Numbered from the stretch's first letter, positions 37,135 through 44,642 are shown. The stretch: 64,000 nucleotides of DNA from Chryseobacterium sp. W4I1 (GCF_030816115.1 NZ_JAUSXQ010000001.1:744001-808000); one strand, 5' to 3'. Made by a program: numbers and translations. Notes: generated by a model not told the origin, from the sequence alone.

Positions 37135-37710
37135 TTAATATTTACCAATATTTTTTCTGATTCTACTGAGTGAAGATTGGGTAATCCCAAGATAAGACGC
37201 AATATAAGAAAGTGGGATCCTGTTAACCACAGTAGGGTAGATTTCCATAAATTTAAGATAACGGGTCGTTGCATCTTCCGAAACCAGCGGACTTCTTCTT
37301 TCTACTTTCTGGATCAGTGCTCTTGAAATAATTTTATGAACAATGATTTCCCAACCAACAATAGTTTGCAGAAGCTCCAGCCAGTCTTTTCTTTGGAAAA
37401 CAATAAGTTTACAATCGGTAACGGCCTGAACGTAACTGCTGGAACATATCTCATTATCAAAGCTTTCCAGATCTACGACCAGGTTATTTTCTTCAATGAA
37501 ATATTTTGTGATTTCTTCTCCCTTGTTATCGTAATAGCAAACCCGCAGAATGCCATCTACAACAAAACCAACCTGCTTTGCGATTTTCCCCGCCTCTGAA
37601 AAATATTCGTCTTTTGAAAGAACTATTTCCTTGGCCTTACTGGTTACAAAGTCTAGCTGTTGTTGGTTCAGATTTCCAAATCTTAGGATAAAATCAAATA
37701 GTTCTTTCAT
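37135..37710 (-). CDS. Crp/Fnr-family regulator (short form)
   Basis: A 191-residue regulator with an N-terminal cNMP-binding-like barrel (about 20-110) and a C-terminal HTH (about 145-185; ASYLGITQSSLSRIRKNI). Such short Crp-like proteins in flavobacteria often control a neighbouring oxidoreductase. The palindrome before the SDR gene downstream and a 14-of-16 version before its own start (37744-37759) suggest that it controls both. The ligand is unknown. Confidence 0.85.
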   Translation of the reverse strand: MKELFDFILRFGNLNQQQLDFVTSKAKEIVLSKDEYFSEAGKIAKQVGFVVDGILRVCYYDNKGEEITKYFIEENNLVVDLESFDNEICSSSYVQAVTDCKLIVFQRKDWLELLQTIVGWEIIVHKIISRALIQKVERRSPLVSEDATTRYLKFMEIYPTVVNRIPLSYIASYLGITQSSLSRIRKNIGKY

Positions 37711-37743
37711 AGATGCAAGTTAGTGAAAGTTACTTTTGCTGTA

Positions 37744-37759
37744 TTTGTCATTTGGCAAA
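37744..37759 (-). promoter_or_regulatory. Candidate autoregulatory operator of the Crp/Fnr gene
   Basis: TTTGTCATTTGGCAAA, two mismatches from the perfect palindrome at 36960-36975. Its centre is 41.5 nt before the ATG, so with class II spacing the transcript would begin at or next to the start codon. Confidence 0.5.
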
Positions 37760-37790
37760 AAGGGGCTATAATTAGACAAATATTTTGTTT

Positions 37791-38705
37791 TTAATTAAAT
37801 AGCTTCCTGAATTCCAATGGAGACTGATTGGTTTTCTGTTTAAACAGCTTACTAAAAGACTGCGGATGTTCAAATCCCAGTTCATAAGCTATTTCACTGA
37901 CGGAAAGATGAGTGGTGCTGAGATGTTCTTTTGCTTTGTCAATTAACTTATTCTGAATATGCTGTTGAGTATTCTGTTGCGTATGGATCCTTAGTAAAGA
38001 CCCAAGATAGTTGGGAGAAATATTCATTTCGTTAGCAATGGTTTTTACAGAAGGAATACCACTTTCAATTAGATTTCCGCTGTCAAAATGTTGGGAAAGT
38101 ATTTCATCAAACCTTTCCAAAAGTTCGTGGCTCGATTTTTTACGGGTTAAAAACTGACGTTCATAAAATCTTTCGGAATAGATAAGAAGCAGCTCAATCT
38201 GTGCAGCAATCAATTCCTGAGAGAACTTATCAATATTTGATTGATATTCCCTTTCTATATTTTTCAGAATATCAACCACAATTTTTTCTTCCCGATCCGA
38301 AAGGAAAAGAGCTTCATTGATGTCATACTTGAAAAAATCATAAGATTTTATCTTCTTTGCCAGTGAAGTATTCCAGAGAAAGTCCGGATGAATCACCAGT
38401 AGCCAGCCTGTGGGTTCTGCTACGACTTCCGGCTTTATTTCAAGTTTCAGGAACTGCAGTGGTGAAACAAAACACAGCACTCCGGAATCAAAATCATATT
38501 CCTGCTGACCGTAATTAAATTTCGCATTCACATTACGTTTCAGACCGATGGAGTAAAAATTCTGGATCCATTTCAGTTCAGTATCATCCGTGGGATAGTT
38601 GACCTGGCTATAATCTATCAGGCTGATCAGGGGATGGTCAGGATTGGGAAGGTTACAGAAAGCATGAAATTCAGAAATTGAATTGAAGCGGAATGGAGGT
38701 TTCAT
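37791..38705 (-). CDS. AraC-family transcriptional regulator
   Basis: A 304-residue regulator: an N-terminal cupin-like effector domain (about 30-160) and a C-terminal double HTH (about 205-304). The second HTH has the AraC signature SEIAYELGFEHPQSFSKLFK (about 265-284). It probably activates the SDR gene 200 nt upstream on the same strand, a common neighbour pair in Chryseobacterium. Upstream is a tandem octamer (TTATAATG twice, near 38741-38756) that could be an operator. Confidence 0.87.
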   Translation of the reverse strand: MKPPFRFNSISEFHAFCNLPNPDHPLISLIDYSQVNYPTDDTELKWIQNFYSIGLKRNVNAKFNYGQQEYDFDSGVLCFVSPLQFLKLEIKPEVVAEPTGWLLVIHPDFLWNTSLAKKIKSYDFFKYDINEALFLSDREEKIVVDILKNIEREYQSNIDKFSQELIAAQIELLLIYSERFYERQFLTRKKSSHELLERFDEILSQHFDSGNLIESGIPSVKTIANEMNISPNYLGSLLRIHTQQNTQQHIQNKLIDKAKEHLSTTHLSVSEIAYELGFEHPQSFSKLFKQKTNQSPLEFRKLFN

Positions 38706-38776
38706 AATGCTAATTTAGTAAAATGTACAAAGTATTAATGTTATAATGTTATAATGTATTAATCTATTTACTGTTA

Positions 38777-38879
38777 AATCCTTCGACTACGTTCGGCATG
38801 ACTTCTCTACATCAGGCTTGTAGTTTAATGAAAATAGGGATAGATTTGCCATTGTCATCCTGAGCGAAGTCGAAGGATT
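38777..38879. repeat. Imperfect inverted repeat of a dispersed CCTTCGAC-type element
   Basis: The arms 38777-38802 (AATCCTTCGACTACG...) and 38854-38879 are complementary at 22 of 26 positions, with 51 nt between them. A related piece (GAGCGAAGCGAAAGAATC) lies near 21190. Confidence 0.75.
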
Positions 38880-38907
38880 TTTATTTAAAACACAGATAAA
38901 CGGACCA

Positions 38908-39747
38908 TTATATCACCGTAGACATGGTAAGATTTTCCCATTGTTTTGCATCATCTGTAATGGTTTTAATTTTAGCATCCAGAAATTCAGAAGTACCAGT
39001 TCCCAAAAGGAAATGAACCGGTGGGTTCTGTACTTCACTGATAGCAATTAAAGCTTCTGCTCCTTTTTCGGGATCATTGGGCTGATTTCCATTGATTTCA
39101 TTAAGGTGCGCCTGCTCCGAACTTCTGGCAGTCTCATAAACCTGAATTGGATTTTCCGGTGTTTTTACAGAATCTTTACTTAAAAAATCTGTACGGAAAT
39201 AGCCTGGATACACTACAGTCGCATGAACTCCGAATTCTTTAATTTCCTCGGCAAGTGATTCGGTAAGCCCGGCTACTGCAAATTTTGTTGCACAATAAAT
39301 GCCCCAGCCGGGAAAATTTCCGAAATAGCCTCCAATAGACGAAATATTGAACAGATGTCCTGATTTTTGTTCACGCAGATACGGAATCGTATTCCTGATC
39401 ACATTCAGCGTACCAAAAACATTAATGTCGAAATTCGCTCTCGCTTCCTTGTCTGTCAGTTCTTCCAGGGTTCCTATTTGTCCGTATCCTGCATTGTTTA
39501 CTACTACATCAAGCTGTCCGAAATGATCAACTGTTTTTACAACTGCTGATTGTACATCTTCGTTATCCGTTAAATTAAGTTCAAGAGGTAAAAATGTTTC
39601 AGATTTCTCTCCGATTTCTGCAATCAATGATTGTGCATTTCTTGTCGCTGCTGCTACACGGTAATTTTTTGCTAATAATTTCTTTACTAAGGCCAGTCCC
39701 AGACCTTTTGAGGCTCCTGTTACGAACCATACTTTCTTTGTTTCCAT
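38908..39747 (-). CDS. Short-chain dehydrogenase/oxidoreductase
   Basis: A 279-residue classical SDR. The cofactor motif TGASKGLGLALV (residues 10-21), NNAG (about 86-89), the Ser in NISSIGGYFG and YCATKFA (Y about 154, K158) are all in place. The substrate is unknown. The SDR is read toward the AraC gene, with the inverted repeat between them; separate transcripts are likely. A perfect -7 box lies about 50 nt upstream. Confidence 0.9.
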   Translation of the reverse strand: METKKVWFVTGASKGLGLALVKKLLAKNYRVAAATRNAQSLIAEIGEKSETFLPLELNLTDNEDVQSAVVKTVDHFGQLDVVVNNAGYGQIGTLEELTDKEARANFDINVFGTLNVIRNTIPYLREQKSGHLFNISSIGGYFGNFPGWGIYCATKFAVAGLTESLAEEIKEFGVHATVVYPGYFRTDFLSKDSVKTPENPIQVYETARSSEQAHLNEINGNQPNDPEKGAEALIAISEVQNPPVHFLLGTGTSEFLDAKIKTITDDAKQWENLTMSTVI

Positions 39748-39794
39748 TTTTATTGGGTTTAATAATGATACAAAGATCTGAGAATCAGAGACGG

Positions 39795-39802
39795 CAAATG
39801 TA
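39795..39802 (-). promoter_or_regulatory. -7 box of the SDR gene
   Basis: The minus strand reads TACATTTG, a perfect TAnnTTTG, 48 nt before the ATG. Confidence 0.5.
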
Positions 39803-39844
39803 GCCCAATCAACGAATCATGTAACCAGATCGTGAATGGGAAAT

Positions 39845-39877
39845 AAAAAAGAGAAACTGGAAAGTTTCTCTTTTTTT
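39845..39877 (-). terminator. Terminator between the DUF2314 gene and the SDR promoter
   Basis: A 14-bp stem AAAAAAGAGAAACT/AGTTTCTCTTTTTT with loop GGAA; A/T flanks on both sides. It lies just past the stop of the leftward DUF2314-ankyrin gene. Confidence 0.85.
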
Positions 39878-39881
39878 ATAG

Positions 39882-40700
39882 TTAAGCTTCCAAAACAGGA
39901 ATAATATGCTCCCATTTGAGCTGCTTCGCATAATCCAGGGCTGTTTTTCCCTTATTTGATTTTATATTTTTATCAGCTCCTGCTGCCAGAATGACTTTTA
40001 CAGAGGTAAGATTGCCTGCAATAGTTTCCTTATGAAGAAGCGTCAGGCCATTTTCATCAGCGTGAATAATTTCATTAGGATATTCCTGCAGAAATTTCAC
40101 AAATTCTTCTTCCATATTTTTACTCATAGGATGTTCCACAAGATTTTCAGGTTTTTCCTTTTGGTCATTCACGACGAGTATTTCATTAAAATCTCCAAAA
40201 TCAAGCTGCCATGCCTCGTCATGCTCTTTTCTTTCATCTTCTGACATATCGGCTCTCATTTTATGGATTGTAAATCCTCCGTAAGTTCTGGGTAAAGGTT
40301 CTTCTTCAGGAATAAGAAGTTTGGCCAGGTCTGTGGGAGCTTTTACAGTAGGGGTAATAGCAAAAAGCCAGTCGCTGATCTCATTCAGCGGAACTTCAAA
40401 ATAATCTCCTGCCTGAATATTAGTGAGTTCATTAGGCTCATTGATCAGGAAACCGCTTACTGTATCACCATCGAATTCAATATCATTGATCCACATATGT
40501 TCCACCGTATCTTCTCCTGTTTCCATATCTTCCTCCCTGAATACTGCTTTTACAAAGGCAAGATCGAGACCGGGGATGATTCTCCTGTTTTCCCACGACT
40601 GCTCGCGCCAGAAATATTTAAACGTCTCCCGTGCTTTTTCATAGGCTGCAATCATTTTTGGGTCTTTTCCGTCCGTAAAAATAAATGAGTTCTCTTCCAT
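39882..40700 (-). CDS. DUF2314 and ankyrin-repeat protein
   Basis: A 272-residue cytosolic protein. Residues about 20-135 match DUF2314 (FVKAVFREEDMETGEDTVEHMW; GDYFEVPLNEISDWL), a domain of unknown function often seen in immunity or polymorphic-toxin neighbourhoods. Residues about 185-270 form two to three ankyrin repeats (DENGLTLLHKETIAGNLTSV; NKGKTALDYAKQL), so it probably binds another protein. No toxin gene is adjacent. It stands alone between two hairpins. Confidence 0.8.
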   Translation of the reverse strand: MEENSFIFTDGKDPKMIAAYEKARETFKYFWREQSWENRRIIPGLDLAFVKAVFREEDMETGEDTVEHMWINDIEFDGDTVSGFLINEPNELTNIQAGDYFEVPLNEISDWLFAITPTVKAPTDLAKLLIPEEEPLPRTYGGFTIHKMRADMSEDERKEHDEAWQLDFGDFNEILVVNDQKEKPENLVEHPMSKNMEEEFVKFLQEYPNEIIHADENGLTLLHKETIAGNLTSVKVILAAGADKNIKSNKGKTALDYAKQLKWEHIIPVLEA

Positions 40701-40739
40701 AATAATTTAGTGATTGATAATTAATTACAATTGATAATG

Positions 40740-40788
40740 ATGCCGGGCTTAAAAGTGTTCTGGAACGCTCTTAAGCCCGGCATTTTTT
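40740..40788 (+). terminator. Strong hairpin followed by T-run on the plus strand
   Basis: A 21-bp stem with a few G-T pairs, core ATGCCGGGCTTAA/TTAAGCCCGGCAT, then six T. The T-run is on the plus-strand side although both neighbouring genes are on the minus strand. Confidence 0.7.
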
Positions 40789-40852
40789 ATTTAAATTAAA
40801 AATACGAAAAATATAAACACAAGTTTAATTTTTTCAGTAAAATTTTAATGAT

Positions 40853-41494
40853 TTAATGTTCCTGGTCTGCAGTTTTAGGAAGAAGAACTGCTGTTTTGTA
40901 ATAGCTTATATCTGTTTGGATGTGGCTTTGAAGATCCTTAAAATTAGAATATTCATAATGTTGCCAATCCAGGCCATTTTCAGGATTGGGAGTCCTGTCT
41001 ATAGCGAGTTCAAGTTTTCCGTCTTCCTGGTAACTGAATTCTATAGCTGCATATTTGTCACCATTTTCATCAAAAGCATACCAACATTTTGTGGTTCTTT
41101 CCGGTATTGGCTGCATGGTCTCATTATCGATAATCTGTGAGCAGATAAAATTTTCCGGATCATCGTGATAAAATACAGTTTTTGATATCAGAGGCTTTTC
41201 ATCCACAGACAGCGAGTACATTTTATTGGTGGCAATAATGAAGTCACCGGCAGATTCTCTTTTTTCAATATCAAAGAAATCAGACTTTTCTTTAAGATAG
41301 TCTACAACCTGTTCTTCATCTTCGTCTTGACTCATAAAATAATTGATGCTGTAGATTTCATCTTCTGTGAGAAACTCGATCTCTTTGAGAACCTCAGAAT
41401 CTTTTTCGTAATAATATAAGTGATAATCGTCCAATTTCTCAGCCTGAGCTTTTGAAATCACTTCTCCAAAAATGTTTTTATATACTTTTTTCAT
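40853..41494 (-). CDS. Protein of unknown function
   Basis: A 213-residue acidic protein without signal peptide or helices. No family is recognised. It is rich in Asp/Glu and aromatic residues (LDDYHLYYYEKDSEVL; MSQDEDEEQVVDYLKEKSDF). Its position among small cytosolic proteins of the DUF2314 and DUF4268 type is the only context. It is probably monocistronic. Confidence 0.7.
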   Translation of the reverse strand: MKKVYKNIFGEVISKAQAEKLDDYHLYYYEKDSEVLKEIEFLTEDEIYSINYFMSQDEDEEQVVDYLKEKSDFFDIEKRESAGDFIIATNKMYSLSVDEKPLISKTVFYHDDPENFICSQIIDNETMQPIPERTTKCWYAFDENGDKYAAIEFSYQEDGKLELAIDRTPNPENGLDWQHYEYSNFKDLQSHIQTDISYYKTAVLLPKTADQEH

Positions 41495-41551
41495 GTTTAG
41501 TTGTTTAAATAATATGTTTTATCATGGTATTGTATTGAAAGGCAACGGAGA

Positions 41552-41728
41552 TTAATCATCAAATCCTGTTCCTTTTGTAATGTAAGTTTCCGCGTTTCTT
41601 AGATGGTATAATTTTACTTTAGTTAAGAGATTCATCAACGGTTTTTTTATATTTTCTGCGGCATGTTTATTTTCCCTTATCTGAATGAGAAAGTAATATC
41701 AACTGATGACCAGAGCAATGTTTATCAT
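41552..41728 (-). pseudogene. 58-codon small membrane protein gene interrupted by an in-frame TGA
   Basis: The frame starts MINIALVIS, meets TGA at 41701-41699 (codon 10) and continues for 48 further protein-like codons (YYFLIQIRENKHAAENIKKP ... LRNAETYITKGTGFDD) to a TAA. If the TGA is a former TGG, the first 17 residues form one transmembrane helix followed by a basic, soluble tail. The start overlaps the stop of the upstream small gene (ATGA). It is either a recent nonsense mutation or a case of stop readthrough. It is too short for normal gene finding. Confidence 0.5.
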
Positions 41729-41832
41729 GTATTTTGTTTTTTCCTGGTGATAAAAATAGGTTTTCTGCCGGTTTGGCGAACATAGAAGCTGTCGGGAAGC
41801 TTAAAATTTGCATCTCTGTATTTGATTTTCAT
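41725..41832 (-). CDS. 35-residue basic small protein
   Basis: A short frame beginning MKIKYRDANFKLPDSFYVRQ and ending in the basic tail FITRKKQNT. Composition (nine K/R, few rare codons), an upstream promoter at proper distance and the ATGA overlap with the next small gene speak for a real gene. No known family is recognised. It lies in a stretch of almost 600 nt that otherwise holds no gene. Confidence 0.5.
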   Translation of the reverse strand: MKIKYRDANFKLPDSFYVRQTGRKPIFITRKKQNT

Positions 41833-41852
41833 GGGCTAGTTTTTAGTGAGCT

Positions 41853-41860
41853 CAAATATA
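41853..41860 (-). promoter_or_regulatory. -7 box of the small-protein mini-operon
   Basis: The minus strand reads TATATTTG, a perfect TAnnTTTG, about 21 nt before the ATG of the 35-residue gene. TTC lies 19 nt further upstream, one base from the TTG of the -33 element. Confidence 0.5.
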
Positions 41861-42080
41861 TTTAAAATCAGAGAATTACGAAATTATATATTGATTTTTT
41901 TATTGTCTCTTTTAGATGTATTAATTTCAGACATTTAGATCAGACATAACGAAATGAGTCATCTCATAAATACATCAAAATAATGATTATGAGATGATTG
42001 TGAGTTTTAATTAGAAGCTTAGAAAGGGGAGGGGTAATTTTTTTAACAGTTTTTGTTACAGATTTAAAAAGAAATTGGAT
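41861..42080. other. Intergenic DNA with an 11-bp inverted repeat
   Basis: TCATCTCATAA (41959-41969) and TTATGAGATGA (41987-41997) are perfect complements separated by 17 nt. No T-run follows, so it may be an operator or an RNA structure rather than a terminator. Nothing else is seen. Confidence 0.45.
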
Positions 42081-42509
42081 TTATACATCTTTTATAAAAT
42101 CTTCATATTCGTAATAAAATCTTTCAAAACCATCCATTTTCTCCCAGAAGAACTCAAAAATTTCCTGCCATGTATTTTTATTGAATATAGAAACACCGTG
42201 TTTTTCAACCCAGATCTTGCTGATAACCTTTCCATTATCAAGCGTAAAATATTCGTCTTTTTGAAAATCTCCTATAAAGTCCTTCAGGATATCTTCCAGG
42301 GACCAGATCTTTTCATAATAAGCATTTCGAAAAACTTCATCTTTCATTTCTATATCCAGAGACACTTCCACCTTCTTATTATCGGCATTGAATTTAAATG
42401 AAAAATCCTTGACTTTGGTATCATACAGGAGCCATTTTCTAGGAAAAGACTTTCCAAAAGCAGTCCAAAACTCCTTTTTTAGTTGCTGTGCTTCTTGTTT
42501 ACTGAACAT
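42081..42509 (-). CDS. DUF4268 protein
   Basis: A 142-residue protein that corresponds over its whole length to DUF4268: FSKQEAQQLKKEFWTAFGKS at the start, LDIEMKDEVFRNAYYEKI in the middle and FERFYYEYEDFIKDV at the end. The domain is related to nuclease-associated C-terminal modules, but single-domain members like this one have no known function. The longer frame from 42554 adds a hydrophobic leader that overlaps the divergent promoter region; the ATG at 42509 agrees with the family. Confidence 0.85.
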   Translation of the reverse strand: MFSKQEAQQLKKEFWTAFGKSFPRKWLLYDTKVKDFSFKFNADNKKVEVSLDIEMKDEVFRNAYYEKIWSLEDILKDFIGDFQKDEYFTLDNGKVISKIWVEKHGVSIFNKNTWQEIFEFFWEKMDGFERFYYEYEDFIKDV

Positions 42510-42615
42510 ATGAACAAAATTAAGGATTAATGACGAAAAGGCAAAAAGCAGCAATCAAATTCTTCATTCCATTTTACCCATAAACTTATCATTTACATTA
42601 TTCAAACAATTTTCT

Positions 42616-42623
42616 TATTTTTG
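42616..42623 (+). promoter_or_regulatory. -7 box of the Rrf2 gene
   Basis: TATTTTTG is a perfect TAnnTTTG only 5 nt before the ATG at 42629, so the transcript would have almost no leader. Confidence 0.5.
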
Positions 42624-42628
42624 CTGTA

Positions 42629-43036
42629 ATGCTTTCAAAAAAATCCCAATATGCTTTTAAAGCGCTTTCATACCTTGTAGAGAAAAGGAATGATGGCCCG
42701 GTCCTTATTTCCGAAATTGCGGAACATAAAAAGATCCCTTTGAAGTTTTTAGAAAATATTCTGCTGGAATTAAAAAAAGCGGATATCCTGGACAGTAAAA
42801 AAGGAAAAGGAGGTGGTTATTTCCTGCATGAAAATCCTGAAAATGTGAAGCTTGCCAAGATTATAAGACTGGTAAACGGCCCTATTGCCATGCTCCCATG
42901 CGTAAGTTTGAACTTTTATGAAAAATGTGATGACTGCAATGAAGACCATTGCGGCCTGCATGATGTGCTGATAGAAGTTCGGGATGCATCACTGAATATT
43001 CTGGAGAGTAAAACTTTGATGGATCTGGTCGATTGA
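42629..43036 (+). CDS. Rrf2-family regulator with a cysteine cluster
   Basis: A 135-residue winged-HTH regulator of the Rrf2 family (IscR, CymR, NsrR). The HTH covers about residues 10-55 (PLKFLENILLELKKADIL) and the wing has KGKGGGYFL. Four cysteines, C91, C100, C103 and C108 (CVSLNFYEKC, DDCNEDHCGL), could bind an Fe-S cluster as in IscR. The next gene is a TauE-type transporter, and an operator-like inverted repeat lies between them, which suggests control of sulfur assimilation or Fe-S supply. Confidence 0.87.
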   Translation: MLSKKSQYAFKALSYLVEKRNDGPVLISEIAEHKKIPLKFLENILLELKKADILDSKKGKGGGYFLHENPENVKLAKIIRLVNGPIAMLPCVSLNFYEKCDDCNEDHCGLHDVLIEVRDASLNILESKTLMDLVD

Positions 43037-43057
43037 CCCGGTCCTTTTTTTTGAATA

Positions 43058-43102
43058 ATTAGTCTACTTATTTGGTAGGATAATATTTTTATTAGATATT
43101 TG
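43058..43102 (+). promoter_or_regulatory. Operator CTAC-N7-GTAG and promoter of the second tauE-like gene
   Basis: The element at 43058-43085 has half-sites GTCTAC and GTAGGAT separated by 7 nt and matches 31064-31091 (other strand) at 25 of 28 positions. It overlaps a TTG (43072-43074) and is followed by the -7 box GATATTTG at 43095-43102. Repression by the adjacent Rrf2 protein is the simplest reading. Confidence 0.65.
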
Positions 43103-43113
43103 CAATAGCCCAA

Positions 43114-43197
43114 ATGAATCAGTCACAAATAAAAATAGCTCTGAATGGAGGTTCGAATATTTCAAATACAAGATCAGGAGCAGTTCTGATTTATTGA
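43114..43197 (+). CDS. Possible 27-residue leader peptide upstream of the second tauE-like gene
   Basis: The first ATG after the predicted start point opens a 27-codon frame (MNQSQIKIALNGGSNISNTR and so on, ending AVLIY) that stops 34 nt before the tauE ATG. No clear ribosome-binding site or run of regulatory codons is visible. It may be a translated leader or chance. Confidence 0.25.
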   Translation: MNQSQIKIALNGGSNISNTRSGAVLIY

Positions 43198-43231
43198 TGT
43201 AAAGATTCAGGGAAGCTGTAATGATATTGCT

Positions 43232-44119
43232 ATGATAATTTCAAGAAAGATCCAGATAAGACTCAATGTATTTTTTGCTACAGCTGTTATACTGCTGATT
43301 ATTATTTCATCGATGTATGGATTAGGATATCTGGACGAGTTGCAGAATATTTTAGCGAAAGACCATTATATTTTTTACTGGATGCTGCTTGTTGGCGTAT
43401 TTGCTGAAATTGTTGCAGGTTCAATGGGGATGGGATACGGAGTGATTTGTACAACGACTCTTTTACTGCTGAATATTCCGCCTCATATTGTAAGCGCCAG
43501 CATCCATTCTGCAGAAAGTTTCACTACGGCCGCAGGAAGTTTGAGTCATATTAAACTTAAAAACGTAAGTAAAAGTTTGGTTAAAAGACTGGCAGTTCCG
43601 GCAGTTATTGGCGCTATCATCGGAGCGGTAAGCCTGACCTATCTGGGTGAATATTATGCCAAAATTACAAAAACGCTCATTGCTTTTTACACATTATACC
43701 TCGGAATTCAGATCCTTTCCAATGCTTTTAAAAAGAAACAGAATAAAGCTATGAAAAGAAAAACGAACCTGACCAGACTTGGTGTGATCGGAGGGTTTAT
43801 TGATTCTTTTGCCGGAGGAGGCTGGGGACCCCTTGTAACAGGAACGCTGATTAAGAATGCTTTTACACCAAGATTTGCAGTCGGAAGTTCTACGGTAGCT
43901 AAATTTATACTTACCATAACGGCGGCTGTCACTTTCTTCTTTACTCTCGGGATCCAGCACTGGAATATTATCCTCGGTCTTCTGATAGGGGGAATTATTA
44001 CCGCTCCTTTTTCTGCAATGCTTACGGCAAAGCTTCCTGTGAAAAAGATGTTTCTTATTATTGGAATTCTTGTTATTGTCATGAGTTCCATAACTATTTA
44101 TAAATCAGTTTTTAATTAA
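43232..44119 (+). CDS. TauE/SafE-family transporter, second gene
   Basis: A 295-residue membrane protein with about eight helices and the two family repeats (VGVFAEIVAGSMGMGYGVIC near 52-71; GGFIDSFAGGGWGPLVTG near 188-205). It differs clearly from the TauE at 11640 and belongs to the branch found with sulfate assimilation genes, often under Rrf2 control in Bacteroidota. It probably carries sulfite, sulfate or another sulfur anion. No cys genes follow within the window. Confidence 0.87.
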   Translation: MIISRKIQIRLNVFFATAVILLIIISSMYGLGYLDELQNILAKDHYIFYWMLLVGVFAEIVAGSMGMGYGVICTTTLLLLNIPPHIVSASIHSAESFTTAAGSLSHIKLKNVSKSLVKRLAVPAVIGAIIGAVSLTYLGEYYAKITKTLIAFYTLYLGIQILSNAFKKKQNKAMKRKTNLTRLGVIGGFIDSFAGGGWGPLVTGTLIKNAFTPRFAVGSSTVAKFILTITAAVTFFFTLGIQHWNIILGLLIGGIITAPFSAMLTAKLPVKKMFLIIGILVIVMSSITIYKSVFN

Positions 44120-44207
44120 AAACCCACTTACTTGTGGAAAAATAAAAGTCTTAAAAAGAGCTTCCGTTTTAAAAATATTCTACTTTTACGTTACTAAATA
44201 ATAGAAA

Positions 44208-44498
44208 ATGAATTTACATGTAATAGCGCTTTTCAAGTTTAATGAAAACTATCTGATGGATGCCGTAGAGCTTTTTCAAAACCTTGTAAAAGAAACCAGA
44301 AAAGAAGAAGGATGTCTTCAGTATGATCTTATAGAGGACAAGGATAACAAAGGGACATTCTTTATGGTTGAACTCTGGGAAAGCGTAGATCACCACAACA
44401 GACATAATGGACAGGATCACCTTCTGGACTTCCGTAGAGATGCTTCAAAGATGATGGTAAGCTCAGTGGAAGTGTATAAAGGGTTTAAGATTTATTGA
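44208..44498 (+). CDS. Antibiotic biosynthesis monooxygenase-like (YgiN) protein
   Basis: A 96-residue dimeric alpha-beta barrel protein (ABM family). Features are the start LHVIALFKFNENY, the motif EEGCLQYDLIED, the FFMVELWES strand and the HLLDFRRDAS helix. Relatives are cofactor-free quinol monooxygenases or heme-degrading enzymes; the closest layout is the YgiN type. It is monocistronic and separated from the heme locus by a terminator, so a role in heme breakdown is possible but not supported by shared control. Confidence 0.82.
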   Translation: MNLHVIALFKFNENYLMDAVELFQNLVKETRKEEGCLQYDLIEDKDNKGTFFMVELWESVDHHNRHNGQDHLLDFRRDASKMMVSSVEVYKGFKIY

Positions 44499-44574
44499 GA
44501 TTAGGATTTAAAAATTTAAAAATTAAAAGATTTAAAAGATTATTCAAGCTTTTAATTTTCAAAAAATACCACAT

Positions 44575-44608
44575 AAAAGGCAGTTTCAGAATCCTGAAAC
44601 CGCCTTTT
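44575..44608. terminator. Bidirectional terminator between convergent genes
   Basis: A 15-bp stem with one mismatch (AAAAGGC-GTTTCAG/CTGAAAC-GCCTTTT) and loop AATC, placed between the ABM gene and the leftward T9SS gene. Confidence 0.8.
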
Positions 44609-44642
44609 GATTAGAAAAAATAGAAAGTATTAAAATTTTGAG

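Noticed and set aside
38732..38763. Tandem TTATAATG octamers before the AraC gene as a certain operator
   Set aside because: AT-rich tandem octamers are frequent by chance in such DNA; mentioned only as a possibility with the gene.
42510..42554. Hydrophobic N-terminal extension of the DUF4268 protein suggesting a signal peptide
   Set aside because: The domain family starts at the inner Met (FSKQEAQQL), and exported DUF4268 proteins are not expected.
43140..43170. GGAGGTTCGAAT, similar to a tRNA T-arm
   Set aside because: No matching T-stem, acceptor stem or anticodon arm around it.
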